This document shows positions 6,439 through 13,350 of a stretch of DNA of 14,582 nt, one piece after another; the stretch's first letter is position 1, and the number at the start of each line of letters is the position of its first letter. The translations under genes and the position numbers were made by a program. Origin of the DNA: Pontimonas sp. (GTDB lineage: Bacteria; Actinomycetota; Actinomycetes; Actinomycetales; Microbacteriaceae); contig JAFMKX010000025.1 in the NCBI GenBank assembly GCA_017852615.1, positions 1 through 14,582 on the forward strand, written 5' to 3'. A model generated the notes under the pieces. That model did no database searches and was not told the DNA's origin. It saw only the letters and a list, made by a program, of their open reading frames with translations.

Positions 6439-8289
6439 TCATTCCACCGTGACGGATTTGGCCAGGTTCCTCGGTTGGTCAATATCGAGGCCCTTGGCAG
6501 CAGCCAATTCCATACCAAAAATGTGGAGGGGAACGACGGCCAGGAGCGGCTCCATAAAGACCGAAGCAAAGGGCAAGGCAATGACCTCATCCGCATGGGG
6601 CAAGACCGCAGCATCTCCCTTTTCCGCAAGCGCAATCACCCGGGCGCCCCGAGCACGGATTTCTTGAATGTTTGAGACAACCTTGGCATGCAGTGACGAG
6701 GGGTCTCGGGGACTAGGGACTATTACGAAGACAATTTGGCCTGGCTCAATCAACGCGATGGGACCGTGCTTGAGCTCACCAGCAGCAAAGCCCTCAGCAT
6801 GGATGTAGGCAAGTTCTTTGAGCTTCAGTGCGCCTTCTAAGGCCACCGGGTATCCCACGTGGCGCCCTAAATAGAGCACCGAGCGAGTATCGGCCATCCA
6901 GCCGGCGAGTTCCTTAATCCGCCCGCCCGTTTCGACCATTTCCTGCAACTGACCAGGAAGAGCATCAAAATCTTTCGCCAGTAGCGCGGAATCCGCAGCA
7001 CTGATGTGGCCATTGTGCTGCCCCAAATAAAGCCCTAAAAGGTAGGCGGCGATCACCTGGGAGAGGAACGCTTTGGTGGAGGCTACGGCAACCTCAGGCC
7101 CCGCGTGCGTGTAGAGCACGGCATCGGATTCCCTCGGGATTGTTGCCCCCTGGGTATTACAAATCGACAACGTCTTGGCGCCCTTTTCTGCGGCATAGCG
7201 AACAGCCATCAGAGTGTCCATCGTCTCGCCGGACTGGCTCACCGAGACAACCAAGGTGGTGGGTCCCACGGCAGGGTCGCGGTATCTAAATTCATGGGAC
7301 AGCTCGACCGTGGTGGCAATGCCCGACCATTTTTCAATGGCGTAGGCCCCCAACATGGCGGCATAGGCGGCAGTTCCACAGGCGATAAAAATAATCCGGG
7401 TGATCTCACCACCCTGGTCCAAGAGCGAATCGAGATCGGGCAAAGTGACCGTGCCCTCGGGGGAAATTCGCCCACGCAGAGTGTTGGCGACAGCTTCTGG
7501 TTCTTCAGAAATTTCCTTAGCCATAAAACTGGACCAACCGCCCTTATCCGCTGCGGAGGCATCCCAATCAATGTCGAACTGTGCGGCGGTGGCAGGGTCA
7601 CCCTCAAAGGTGGTGATGGTGACCGAATCAGGAGTAATCGTGACTATTTGGTCTTGACCCAGCGCCATGGCCTTGTCGGTGTAGGCGACGAATGCCGCAA
7701 CATCAGAGCCTAAGAAGTTCTCGCCCTGGCCCAAGCCCACCACTAAGGGAGAATTTCGTCGTGCTCCCACCACCACATCAGGTTGGTCTTGGTGAACACC
7801 AAGCAGGGTGAAAGCGCCCTCTAGGCGCGCCACCACGGCACGCATGGCCAGGGTGAGGTCCTGGGTTTCGTGGAAGGCCCGACCGAGCATCACGGCAGCT
7901 ACTTCAGAATCAGTGTCCGAATGAAATTGCTCCCCCTGAGCCTGGAGCTCGCTCTTGAGTTCATCAAAGTTTTCGATGATGCCATTGTGAATAAGGGCGA
8001 GCTTGCCTCCATCGGCAAGGTGGGGGTGAGCGTTGGCATCGGTGGGAGGACCGTGGGTCGCCCAGCGAGTGTGGCCGATGCCGGTGGTGCCCTGGGCTAA
8101 CGGATTGGCTTCGAGCTCATCACGCAAGACACTGAGCTTCCCCGCCTTTTTGTGCGAGACCAAGGAATTGCCCGGCACCACAATCGCGATGCCCGCAGAG
8201 TCATACCCGCGGTACTCCAAACGGGCCAAACCGCCCAGAACAACTTCTGATGCTGAGCGCTGACCTACGTATCCGACAATCCCACACAT
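6439..8289 (-). CDS. glmS: Glutamine-fructose-6-phosphate aminotransferase (isomerising)
   Basis: GlmS converts fructose-6-phosphate and glutamine to glucosamine-6-phosphate, the first step towards UDP-GlcNAc. The 616-residue protein begins MCGIVGYVGQ with the N-terminal nucleophile Cys, followed by LEYRGYDSAG (24-33) and GHTRWATHG (72-80) of the class II glutaminase domain. Two SIS sugar-isomerase domains follow (roughly 285-420 and 455-595; FIACGTAAYA, SVSQSGET, STKAF, LKLKELAYIHAEGF, ELKHGP), and it ends LAKSVTVE, the normal C-terminus. It is the first gene of the eight-gene minus-strand operon. The start lacks a ribosome-binding site, but TAGACT lies seven bases upstream, pointing to a leaderless mRNA. 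No glmS ribozyme can be present: a leader that long would have to extend into the divergent coaA gene. Confidence 0.98.
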   Translation of the reverse strand: MCGIVGYVGQRSASEVVLGGLARLEYRGYDSAGIAIVVPGNSLVSHKKAGKLSVLRDELEANPLAQGTTGIGHTRWATHGPPTDANAHPHLADGGKLALIHNGIIENFDELKSELQAQGEQFHSDTDSEVAAVMLGRAFHETQDLTLAMRAVVARLEGAFTLLGVHQDQPDVVVGARRNSPLVVGLGQGENFLGSDVAAFVAYTDKAMALGQDQIVTITPDSVTITTFEGDPATAAQFDIDWDASAADKGGWSSFMAKEISEEPEAVANTLRGRISPEGTVTLPDLDSLLDQGGEITRIIFIACGTAAYAAMLGAYAIEKWSGIATTVELSHEFRYRDPAVGPTTLVVSVSQSGETMDTLMAVRYAAEKGAKTLSICNTQGATIPRESDAVLYTHAGPEVAVASTKAFLSQVIAAYLLGLYLGQHNGHISAADSALLAKDFDALPGQLQEMVETGGRIKELAGWMADTRSVLYLGRHVGYPVALEGALKLKELAYIHAEGFAAGELKHGPIALIEPGQIVFVIVPSPRDPSSLHAKVVSNIQEIRARGARVIALAEKGDAAVLPHADEVIALPFASVFMEPLLAVVPLHIFGMELAAAKGLDIDQPRNLAKSVTVE

Positions 8290-8296
8290 GCATGTG

Positions 8297-8302
8297 AGTC
8301 TA
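8297..8302 (-). promoter_or_regulatory. Putative glmS -10 element (leaderless start)
   Basis: TAGACT on the minus strand is separated from the glmS ATG by seven bases, so the expected transcription start coincides with the A of ATG. No -35 resembling TTGACA is found 16-19 bases upstream, and no Shine-Dalgarno is present between this element and the ATG. Confidence 0.5.
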
Positions 8303-8347
8303 GGCGATGGGCCCAGGATGAGAGTGTGGGCAGGGGAGCCTGGGCGC

Positions 8348-8353
8348 TAGCCT
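8348..8353 (+). promoter_or_regulatory. Putative coaA -10 element (leaderless start)
   Basis: TAGCCT is followed by seven bases and then ATG 8361, the mirror of the glmS arrangement on the other strand. The expected transcription start is the A of the ATG. A GGTGGG stretch between them is too close to the ATG for a usual ribosome-binding site. The -35 region is not recognisable. Confidence 0.45.
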
Positions 8354-8360
8354 GGTGGGT

Positions 8361-9308
8361 ATGGCTGCGCCTCACCACGGGAAAGATAGCGCTAGCCCCT
8401 TTTTGGAATATGACCGAGCCGCCTGGGCAAAACTAGCTCCCAGTTCGCCGCTACCGCTGAGCGAGGGCGATCTTGCTCGAGTCCGCTCAGTCGGTGACAT
8501 GCTCGATGCGAATGAAGTGATTGAGGTGTATCAACCCTTGGCCAGTCTTCTCGCCCTCTACGTCGAAGGAGCCCGGCACCTTCATCTGATTACCCGAAAG
8601 TTCCTGGGAGACGATGTTCGCCACACACCCTTCATCATCGGTGTTGCCGGGAGTGTCGCCGTGGGCAAATCCACGACCTCGCGAGTGCTGGCCGAACTGC
8701 TCTCACGAAACCCTGAGACGCCATCGGTGGCACTGATCGCCACCGATGGATTCTTGCAGCCGCTGTCAGAACTCACCTCGCGGGGAATGCTCGATCGCAA
8801 AGGTTTTCCCGAAAGCTATGACACTCGAGCGTTGTTGCGTTTTGTGTCCCAAATCAAGAGCGGCGTCTCCCCGGTGAGTGCGCCGGTGTATTCCCACCTG
8901 CTTTATGACCGAGTACCCGGTGAGCTACAAACCATCGAGAATCCCGACATCGTGATTATCGAAGGACTCAACGTCTTGGCTCCGCCCACTACGGCCTCAG
9001 CCCTCGCGGTCAGTGACTTGTTTGACTTTGGCATCTATGTCGATGCTCGCACCAGCGACATCGCGACCTGGTATGAAGAGCGTTTCCTTGCTCTCCAACA
9101 AGGCGCCTTTAGCGATCCCCGCAGCTACTTCCACCGCTACGCCCAGATGGAACAACAAGAAGCTCGTGAGGAAGCACGGCGTATTTGGCGAGAAATCAAC
9201 GAGCCAAACCTGGTGGATAACATCCTTCCCACCAGACCTCGCGCTTCGCTCATCCTGCGCAAAGAAGCGGATCACCGCATTCACAAAGTGCTGTTGCGAC
9301 GAATTTAG
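8361..9308 (+). CDS. coaA: Pantothenate kinase, type I (CoaA)
   Basis: CoaA phosphorylates pantothenate with ATP, the first and usually limiting step of coenzyme A synthesis. From ATG 8361 the protein has 315 residues, typical for bacterial type I kinases. It shows SPFLEYDRAAW (12-22), the Walker A loop GVAGSVAVGKSTTSR (94-108), TDGFL, SYDTRALLRFVSQIKSG and PVYSHLLYD in the PRK/URK-like core, then EGLNVL and YFHRYAQM, and ends DHRIHKVLLRR. An upstream GTG at 8355 would add two residues (frame shared), but ATG 8361 fits the leaderless -10 and the family start. The gene is divergent from glmS. Its TAG overlaps the glmM TAA on the other strand by sharing bases 9306-9307, leaving no room for a terminator. 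Feedback control by CoA is usual for this type. Confidence 0.96.
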   Translation: MAAPHHGKDSASPFLEYDRAAWAKLAPSSPLPLSEGDLARVRSVGDMLDANEVIEVYQPLASLLALYVEGARHLHLITRKFLGDDVRHTPFIIGVAGSVAVGKSTTSRVLAELLSRNPETPSVALIATDGFLQPLSELTSRGMLDRKGFPESYDTRALLRFVSQIKSGVSPVSAPVYSHLLYDRVPGELQTIENPDIVIIEGLNVLAPPTTASALAVSDLFDFGIYVDARTSDIATWYEERFLALQQGAFSDPRSYFHRYAQMEQQEAREEARRIWREINEPNLVDNILPTRPRASLILRKEADHRIHKVLLRRI

Positions 9309-10669
9309 GACACTGCGAGCTCGCGGGTGACCACAGCGGCCAAATCCCCGGCTATCCGCGCTGCTGTGTCCGCATCAGCAGCCTCCACCATGACGCGAAT
9401 CAGTGGCTCGGTGCCCGAGGGGCGCAAGAGCACTCGTCCGTGCTCGCCTAATTCACTCTCCGCGTCGCGCACTGCCTGAGCCACGACCTCGTTAGCGCCT
9501 AAACCCCGTCGATCCACCCCGGAGACGTTGATCAGCACCTGGGGATAGACAGTCATCACCTTCGCCAGTTCAGCCAAGGGCTTCCCCGTGCGGATGACTT
9601 CTCTAGCCAGGTGCAGACCGGTCAAAATGCCATCGCCCGTGGTCGAGTGTTGCGAAAAAATGATGTGGCCCGATTGTTCTCCGCCCAAACTTGAGCCCGT
9701 AGCAGCCAATTGTTCCAACACGTATCGGTCCCCGACCGCGGTTTCTAACAGGGTGATCCCGTGTTCTTTCATGGCCAAACGCAACCCCAAATTAGACATC
9801 ACGGTGGCCACCAGAGTGTCGTGGGCGAGTGTGCCAGCCTCTTTCATGGAGACCGCCAAAATCGCCATGATGACATCGCCATCAATAATGGCTCCCGTGT
9901 TGTCAACCGCTAATGCTCGATCTGCATCCCCATCGTGGGCAACACCAAAGTCCGCACCGGCTGCAACAACAGCTTCTTGCAATCGCTCGAGGTAGGTCGA
10001 ACCAAAACCATCATTGATGTTCAGGCCATCGGGAGCATCCCCAATGACGGTGACGGTGGCTCCCGCATCCCGAAATACCCGAGGCGAAATACCCGAGGCG
10101 GCACCGTGGGCGCAGTCCAAGACCACGTGTAATCCGGTGAGGTCCCGGTCCAAAGTCTTCAAGAGGTGCATGACGTAGCGGTCTTCTGCATCAGCAAATC
10201 GAACAATGCGACCCACATCGCCACCCAGAGGAGCAAGCGGTGGTTCCTGCATCGCTGCCTCGATACGGTCCTCGACCTCATCGGGAAGCTTGGTTCCCCC
10301 CAAGGAAAAGAACTTAATGCCGTTATCAGGTGCGGGGTTATGTGATGCGGACACCATCACACCGAAATCAAACTCTCCCTCTTTGACAAGGAAGGCATTC
10401 GCCGGAGTGGGTACCACTCCGGCATCCCAGACGTCGATTCCCGAGCTTGCCAGCCCAGCAGACACTGCGGAGCTGAGGAACTCACCCGAAACCCTCGGGT
10501 CTCTGGCAATGACCGCTTTAGGGCGTAGCCCCTTAGCTTCCAACTCATCCGCATGTCGGCCTTTGGTGAGCACCAGGGCAGCGCTTTGGCATAAGCGCAC
10601 CACCATATCGGCCGTGAGCTCGCCATTAGCTAACCCCCGGACCCCGTCGGTGCCAAAAAGACGACCCAT
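9305..10669 (-). CDS. glmM: Phosphoglucosamine mutase
   Basis: GlmM converts glucosamine-6-phosphate to glucosamine-1-phosphate, the step after GlmS in UDP-GlcNAc synthesis. The 454-residue protein has all four phosphohexomutase signatures: MGRLFGTDGVRG (1-12), MVSASHNPAPDNGIKFF (105-121) with the phosphorylated Ser expected at 109, the metal loop DGDADR (246-251), the sugar-binding GGEQSGH (329-335) and the phosphate-binding RPSGTEP (416-422). The ATG at 10669 is 23 bases from the rpsI stop with only a weak GGAC upstream, so it is probably read from the rplM-rpsI transcript. Placement beside rpsI is a conserved actinobacterial arrangement. Confidence 0.97.
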   Translation of the reverse strand: MGRLFGTDGVRGLANGELTADMVVRLCQSAALVLTKGRHADELEAKGLRPKAVIARDPRVSGEFLSSAVSAGLASSGIDVWDAGVVPTPANAFLVKEGEFDFGVMVSASHNPAPDNGIKFFSLGGTKLPDEVEDRIEAAMQEPPLAPLGGDVGRIVRFADAEDRYVMHLLKTLDRDLTGLHVVLDCAHGAASGISPRVFRDAGATVTVIGDAPDGLNINDGFGSTYLERLQEAVVAAGADFGVAHDGDADRALAVDNTGAIIDGDVIMAILAVSMKEAGTLAHDTLVATVMSNLGLRLAMKEHGITLLETAVGDRYVLEQLAATGSSLGGEQSGHIIFSQHSTTGDGILTGLHLAREVIRTGKPLAELAKVMTVYPQVLINVSGVDRRGLGANEVVAQAVRDAESELGEHGRVLLRPSGTEPLIRVMVEAADADTAARIAGDLAAVVTRELAVS

Positions 10670-10692
10670 CGGATAAGTCCGCTGTACAGCGA

Positions 10693-11199
10693 TTAACGCT
10701 TCGAGTACTGAGGAGCCTTACGAGCCTTCTTAAGACCAGCCTTCTTGCGCTCTTTCACGCGAGAATCGCGAGTGAGGAAGCCAGCCTTCTTGAGCGTCGC
10801 ACGGTTGTTCTCTTCGTCAATCTGGTTCAACGCGCGGGCAATACCCAAACGCAAAGCACCTGCTTGACCAGAAGGTCCACCACCGGTGATGCTGGCAACA
10901 ACGTCATAGCTTCCGGCAAGTTCCAACACCGTGAAAGGGTCGTTGATCAGCTGCTGGTGCAACTTGTTGGGGAAATAATCCTCCAACGGGCGACCATTGA
11001 CGGTGTAGGAGCCCTTACCGGGGCTCAGGCGCACCTGAGCGATGGCCTGCTTGCGTCGTCCCACCGCTTGTCCACCAACGTTGAGAGCAGCGCGAGGCTT
11101 CTTCTCCGCAACAGCGTTCGCAACGGGGGTTTCGGTCGAGTAGTTCTGAGGTGTTTCTTCCGCGACGCTCTGGTCTGCGGTTTCTTCTGTGTTAGCCAC
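10693..11199 (-). CDS. rpsI: 30S ribosomal protein S9 with N-terminal extension
   Basis: S9 binds the head of 16S rRNA, and its C-terminal tail reaches the P-site tRNA. The 168-residue protein has the S9 core from about residue 45 (VGRRKQAIAQVRLSPGKG, YFPNKLHQQLINDPF, GGGPSGQAGALRLGIARAL, FLTRDSRVKERKKAGLKKARKAPQYSKR), ending in the universal SKR. The first 44 residues are an acidic, Thr/Glu-rich and probably disordered extension, common in actinobacterial S9. The GTG start has AAAGGA about ten bases upstream. It begins 24 bases after rplM, the usual rplM-rpsI pair. Confidence 0.97.
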   Translation of the reverse strand: MANTEETADQSVAEETPQNYSTETPVANAVAEKKPRAALNVGGQAVGRRKQAIAQVRLSPGKGSYTVNGRPLEDYFPNKLHQQLINDPFTVLELAGSYDVVASITGGGPSGQAGALRLGIARALNQIDEENNRATLKKAGFLTRDSRVKERKKAGLKKARKAPQYSKR

Positions 11200-11223
11200 G
11201 GTATTTATGTCCTTTATCGAGCG

Positions 11224-11670
11224 CTACTGCGCGATCTGGTCGAGAGTGTAGGGCTTGGGCTGCTGGGCCTGGTGAGGGTGCTCTCCACCGGCATAGACCT
11301 TGAGTTTCGACATTTGTTCGCGACCCAGGGTGTTCTTTGGCAACATTCCACGGATGGCTTTTTCCACGGCGCGAACCGGGTTGTTTTCCATCAGGTTTTC
11401 GTAGCTGGTGGCGCTCAAACCACCGGGGTAACCGGAGTGGTGATAGGCCATCTTCTGCGTCAACTTGGAGCCGGTCAAGGCAACCTTGTCGGCGTTGAGA
11501 ATAATGACGTGGTCGCCCATGTCCATGTGAGGAGCAAAAGTGGGCTTGTGCTTACCGCGCAGAAGGGCAGCAACGTGGGAGGCGAGACGACCCAACACCA
11601 CGTTAGTAGCGTCGATCACCAGCCAGTCGTGCTGAACATCAGCGGGCTTGGGAGAAAAGGTGCGCGTCAT
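11224..11670 (-). CDS. rplM: 50S ribosomal protein L13
   Basis: L13 is an early-assembly protein of the large subunit. The 148-residue product matches the family: DWLVIDATNVVLGRLASHVAALLRGKHKPTF at the start, DMGDHVIILNADKV, LTGSKLTQKMAYHHSGYPGGL, AIRGMLPKNTLGREQMSKLKVYAGGEHPH in the C-terminal half. The ATG has AAGGA seven bases upstream. A 148-base gap to truA holds a good promoter and a possible structured leader, so the rplM-rpsI(-glmM) unit can probably be transcribed independently of the rpoA operon. Confidence 0.97.
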   Translation of the reverse strand: MTRTFSPKPADVQHDWLVIDATNVVLGRLASHVAALLRGKHKPTFAPHMDMGDHVIILNADKVALTGSKLTQKMAYHHSGYPGGLSATSYENLMENNPVRAVEKAIRGMLPKNTLGREQMSKLKVYAGGEHPHQAQQPKPYTLDQIAQ

Positions 11671-11711
11671 GCGACATTCCTTCGCGGTTCGAGGTGTTCG
11701 TGAATCCCGCT

Positions 11712-11746
11712 CCGGTGGGTGTTCTTTAGCTTCAAGAACTCCCCGG
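11712..11746 (-). ncRNA. Possible structured 5' leader hairpin of rplM
   Basis: On the minus strand CCGG-GG and GTTCTT pair with AAGAAC and CC-CCGG around a seven-base loop, with small bulges, giving about 12 pairs. It lies in the roughly 115-base predicted leader between the rplM promoter and its ATG; a second small stem (CAGTC-GCC-GACTG) lies closer to the promoter. I do not recognise it as a named leader motif. It could be an autoregulatory site for L13 or S9, or a fortuitous stem. Confidence 0.3.
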
Positions 11747-11782
11747 TGGAGGGCTCAACCTGGCACACAGTCGGCGACTGGC

Positions 11783-11819
11783 ACCAGCGCCCTAGCTTAG
11801 GGCACCAGAAGGCGCTGGT
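11783..11819 (-). other. Inverted repeat at the end of truA
   Basis: A perfect 9-bp inverted repeat (ACCAGCGCC 11783-11791, GGCGCTGGT 11811-11819) encloses 19 bases that contain a second stem (GCCCTA/TAGGGC). It starts at the truA stop codon and covers the predicted rplM promoter. There is no U-tract. It may slow or process the upstream transcript; a true terminator is possible but unproven. Confidence 0.45.
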
Positions 11820-11822
11820 CAA
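11794..11822 (-). promoter_or_regulatory. Predicted rplM promoter (-35 TTGACC, -10 TAAGCT)
   Basis: On the minus strand TTGACC (11817-11822) and TAAGCT (11794-11799) are exactly 17 bases apart, the best sigma70-type match in the window. The -35 overlaps the truA stop codon. The predicted start near 11787 leaves a leader of about 115 bases before rplM. Confidence 0.6.
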
Positions 11823-12652
11823 TCTGTCGCTGGCAATCTTCGCGCCCTGGTTTCTTCGGCCTGTTGGGCCAAGTGAGCATCAGGTGGATACTCAATCGAG
11901 ATCAGGGTCAGACCTTTGGCTGGCATCGTGGCCCATTCACTGGTCCTGGAGGCGAGGTCACGAAGTTCCAGCGCTCTCTCCTGCGTCACTTTTCCTCGCC
12001 CGACTGCCACACAAGAACCCACTAATGAGCGCACCATGGACCGGCAAAAAGCATCCGCGACAACCCTGGCGACGAGAACCCCGTCCTGATCTCGTGTCCA
12101 GGAGAACTCCTTGAGCGTTCGAATGGTCGTCGCTTTTACTTTGGGGCGACAAAAACTGGCAAAGTCATGAAGACCACACAACGCGCTCCCGAGCGCGTTC
12201 ATGGCCTCGATGTTCAAGTCATAGGAAGCGACCGCTGTGAACGGGGCTAGGAGCGGGTTTTTTCTCGCGGAAACATCTGCGAGGCGATATTCATAAGTGC
12301 GCGATAGTGCACCAAAGCGAGCATCAAAACCCTCGGGCGCAACACTGATTCGATGCAGAGATATTTCCGCAGTGCGAAGCGCCCCTTGGACGCGTTTGGT
12401 CAAGGAACGCAATGCATGATCGCTGGTATTGACCTTCTCAGGGACATCAAGATGACACACCTGGCCGACGGCATGAACGCCAGCATCGGTCCTACCGGCC
12501 ACCACAGTTCTCACCAAGGAGGGCTCCAACCTCAGAGTGGTCGCTAATGCTTTTTCCAGCGATTCCTGAATGGTCGGCAAAGCCGGCTGACTTGCCCAAC
12601 CCGAATAGGAGGTACCGAGATACCCCAGATCAAGGCGAAGCCTCACTGTCAC
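11819..12652 (-). CDS. truA: tRNA pseudouridine(38-40) synthase TruA
   Basis: TruA isomerises uridines 38-40 in the anticodon stem-loop of many tRNAs. The 277-residue protein shows RLRLDLGYLGTSYSGWASQP (4-23), the catalytic GRTDAGVHA (53-61) with nucleophile Asp 56, a YEYRLAD segment, the HDFASFC motif and, near the C-terminus, FCRSMVRSLVG. These are the TruA signatures in order. GTG 12652 is the first start after rplQ, 33 bases from its stop. There is no good Shine-Dalgarno and the GTG sits in the 3' arm of a small stem, so expression is probably low and coupled to rplQ. Placement after rplQ is conserved in actinobacteria. Confidence 0.95.
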   Translation of the reverse strand: MTVRLRLDLGYLGTSYSGWASQPALPTIQESLEKALATTLRLEPSLVRTVVAGRTDAGVHAVGQVCHLDVPEKVNTSDHALRSLTKRVQGALRTAEISLHRISVAPEGFDARFGALSRTYEYRLADVSARKNPLLAPFTAVASYDLNIEAMNALGSALCGLHDFASFCRPKVKATTIRTLKEFSWTRDQDGVLVARVVADAFCRSMVRSLVGSCVAVGRGKVTQERALELRDLASRTSEWATMPAKGLTLISIEYPPDAHLAQQAEETRARRLPATD

Positions 12653-12674
12653 CTCAGAGCTTGCCCTGAGATGA
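12649..12674 (-). other. Small hairpin covering the truA start
   Basis: TCATCTCAG pairs with CTGAGGTGA on the minus strand (eight pairs, one mismatch, 8-base loop). The truA GTG (12650-12652) lies in the 3' arm. It could limit truA translation relative to rplQ. Inference from the sequence alone. Confidence 0.35.
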
Positions 12675-12685
12675 CCCGAGCAAAG

Positions 12686-13297
12686 CTACTTAGTGTCATC
12701 CTTGGCGTCATCATCGGCAGCAGCTTCTTCAACAGGAGCTTCCTCAGCAACAGGGGCTTCTTCGGCCACTGTGTCTTCAGCAACTACCTCTTCAGCAGCA
12801 GGAGTCTCAACGATTTCTACCGTTTCTTCTACCACCTCAGTGGTGTCTTCCACGGGAGTCTCGTCGACGACATCCGCAACAACGGGCGCGGCAACAGGTT
12901 CTTCAACCTTGGCCTTCTTCGTCTTGGGCTTGGGGTTGACAGGCTCCAGGACCAGTTCGATGACTGCCATGGAAGCGTTGTCGCCCTTACGGAAACCGGT
13001 CTTGATGATGCGGGTGTAACCGCCTTCACGCTTGTCGACCAGAGGGGCAATCTCCATGAACAACTTGTGCACGGCCGACTTGTCCCGAATAACCGTCATG
13101 ACGCGACGACGAGCGTGCAGATCGCCACGCTTAGCGAAGGTCACCATCCGCTCAGCAAGCGGGCGCAAGCGCTTCGCCTTGGTCTCCGTGGTCTGGATAC
13201 GGCCGTGGGTAAACAGGGCAGTAGCCAGGTTCGCCAGCATGAGGCGCTCGTGGGCTGGTCCTCCGCCGAGGCGAGGTCCCTTAGTGGGCTTTGGCAT
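12686..13297 (-). CDS. rplQ: 50S ribosomal protein L17 with long acidic C-terminal tail
   Basis: L17 lies near the polypeptide exit tunnel of the large subunit. Residues 1-121 are a standard L17 (MPKPTKGPRLGGGPAHERLM, LANLATALFTHGRIQTTETKAKRLRPLAERMVTFAKRGDLHARRRV, ending ELVLEP). Residues 122-203 are extra: a short Lys-rich linker (KPKTKKAK), then about 70 residues made almost only of Glu, Asp, Val, Ala, Thr and Pro with imperfect repeats such as VAEEAPVAEEAPVEEA. Such tails occur in actinobacterial L17, but their role is unknown. The tail is probably disordered and strongly negative. ATG 13297 has AGGGAAGAG upstream. It lies between rpoA (53-base gap) and truA (33-base gap). Confidence 0.96.
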   Translation of the reverse strand: MPKPTKGPRLGGGPAHERLMLANLATALFTHGRIQTTETKAKRLRPLAERMVTFAKRGDLHARRRVMTVIRDKSAVHKLFMEIAPLVDKREGGYTRIIKTGFRKGDNASMAVIELVLEPVNPKPKTKKAKVEEPVAAPVVADVVDETPVEDTTEVVEETVEIVETPAAEEVVAEDTVAEEAPVAEEAPVEEAAADDDAKDDTK

Positions 13298-13328
13298 TGT
13301 TGTGTTCTCTTCCCTAAATCAGTGCGAG

Positions 13329-13348
13329 ACGGTGGGTGTCCCCACCGT
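13329..13348 (-). other. Perfect hairpin in the rpoA-rplQ gap
   Basis: ACGGTGGG and CCCACCGT form an 8-bp stem with a four-base loop, two bases after the rpoA stop. It is not followed by a run of T on the minus strand, so I read it as an attenuation or mRNA-processing stem setting the rpoA to rplQ ratio, not as a full terminator. Confidence 0.5.
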
Positions 13349-13350
13349 GA

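Noticed and set aside
7105..7713. Plus-strand open frame of 202 codons inside glmS
   Set aside because: It is antisense to the glmS region that encodes the end of the glutaminase domain and the first SIS domain, and shows no independent coding evidence.
8290..8360. glmS ribozyme or riboswitch
   Set aside because: Only 71 bases separate glmS from coaA and the predicted glmS start is leaderless; the ribozyme is also a feature of other lineages, chiefly Firmicutes.
10864..11703. Plus-strand open frame of 279 codons across rpsI and rplM
   Set aside because: It spans two clear ribosomal protein genes on the other strand and their spacer, and has no protein-family features.
12693..12935. Tandem repeat or CRISPR-like array suggested by recurring short units
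   Set aside because: The units are imperfect, codon-sized and in frame; they encode the Glu/Ala/Val-rich L17 tail and have no spacer structure.
13329..13348. Intrinsic terminator after rpoA
   Set aside because: The stem is good, but no U-tract follows on the minus strand, and rplQ and truA downstream have no obvious promoter of their own, so full termination here is unlikely.
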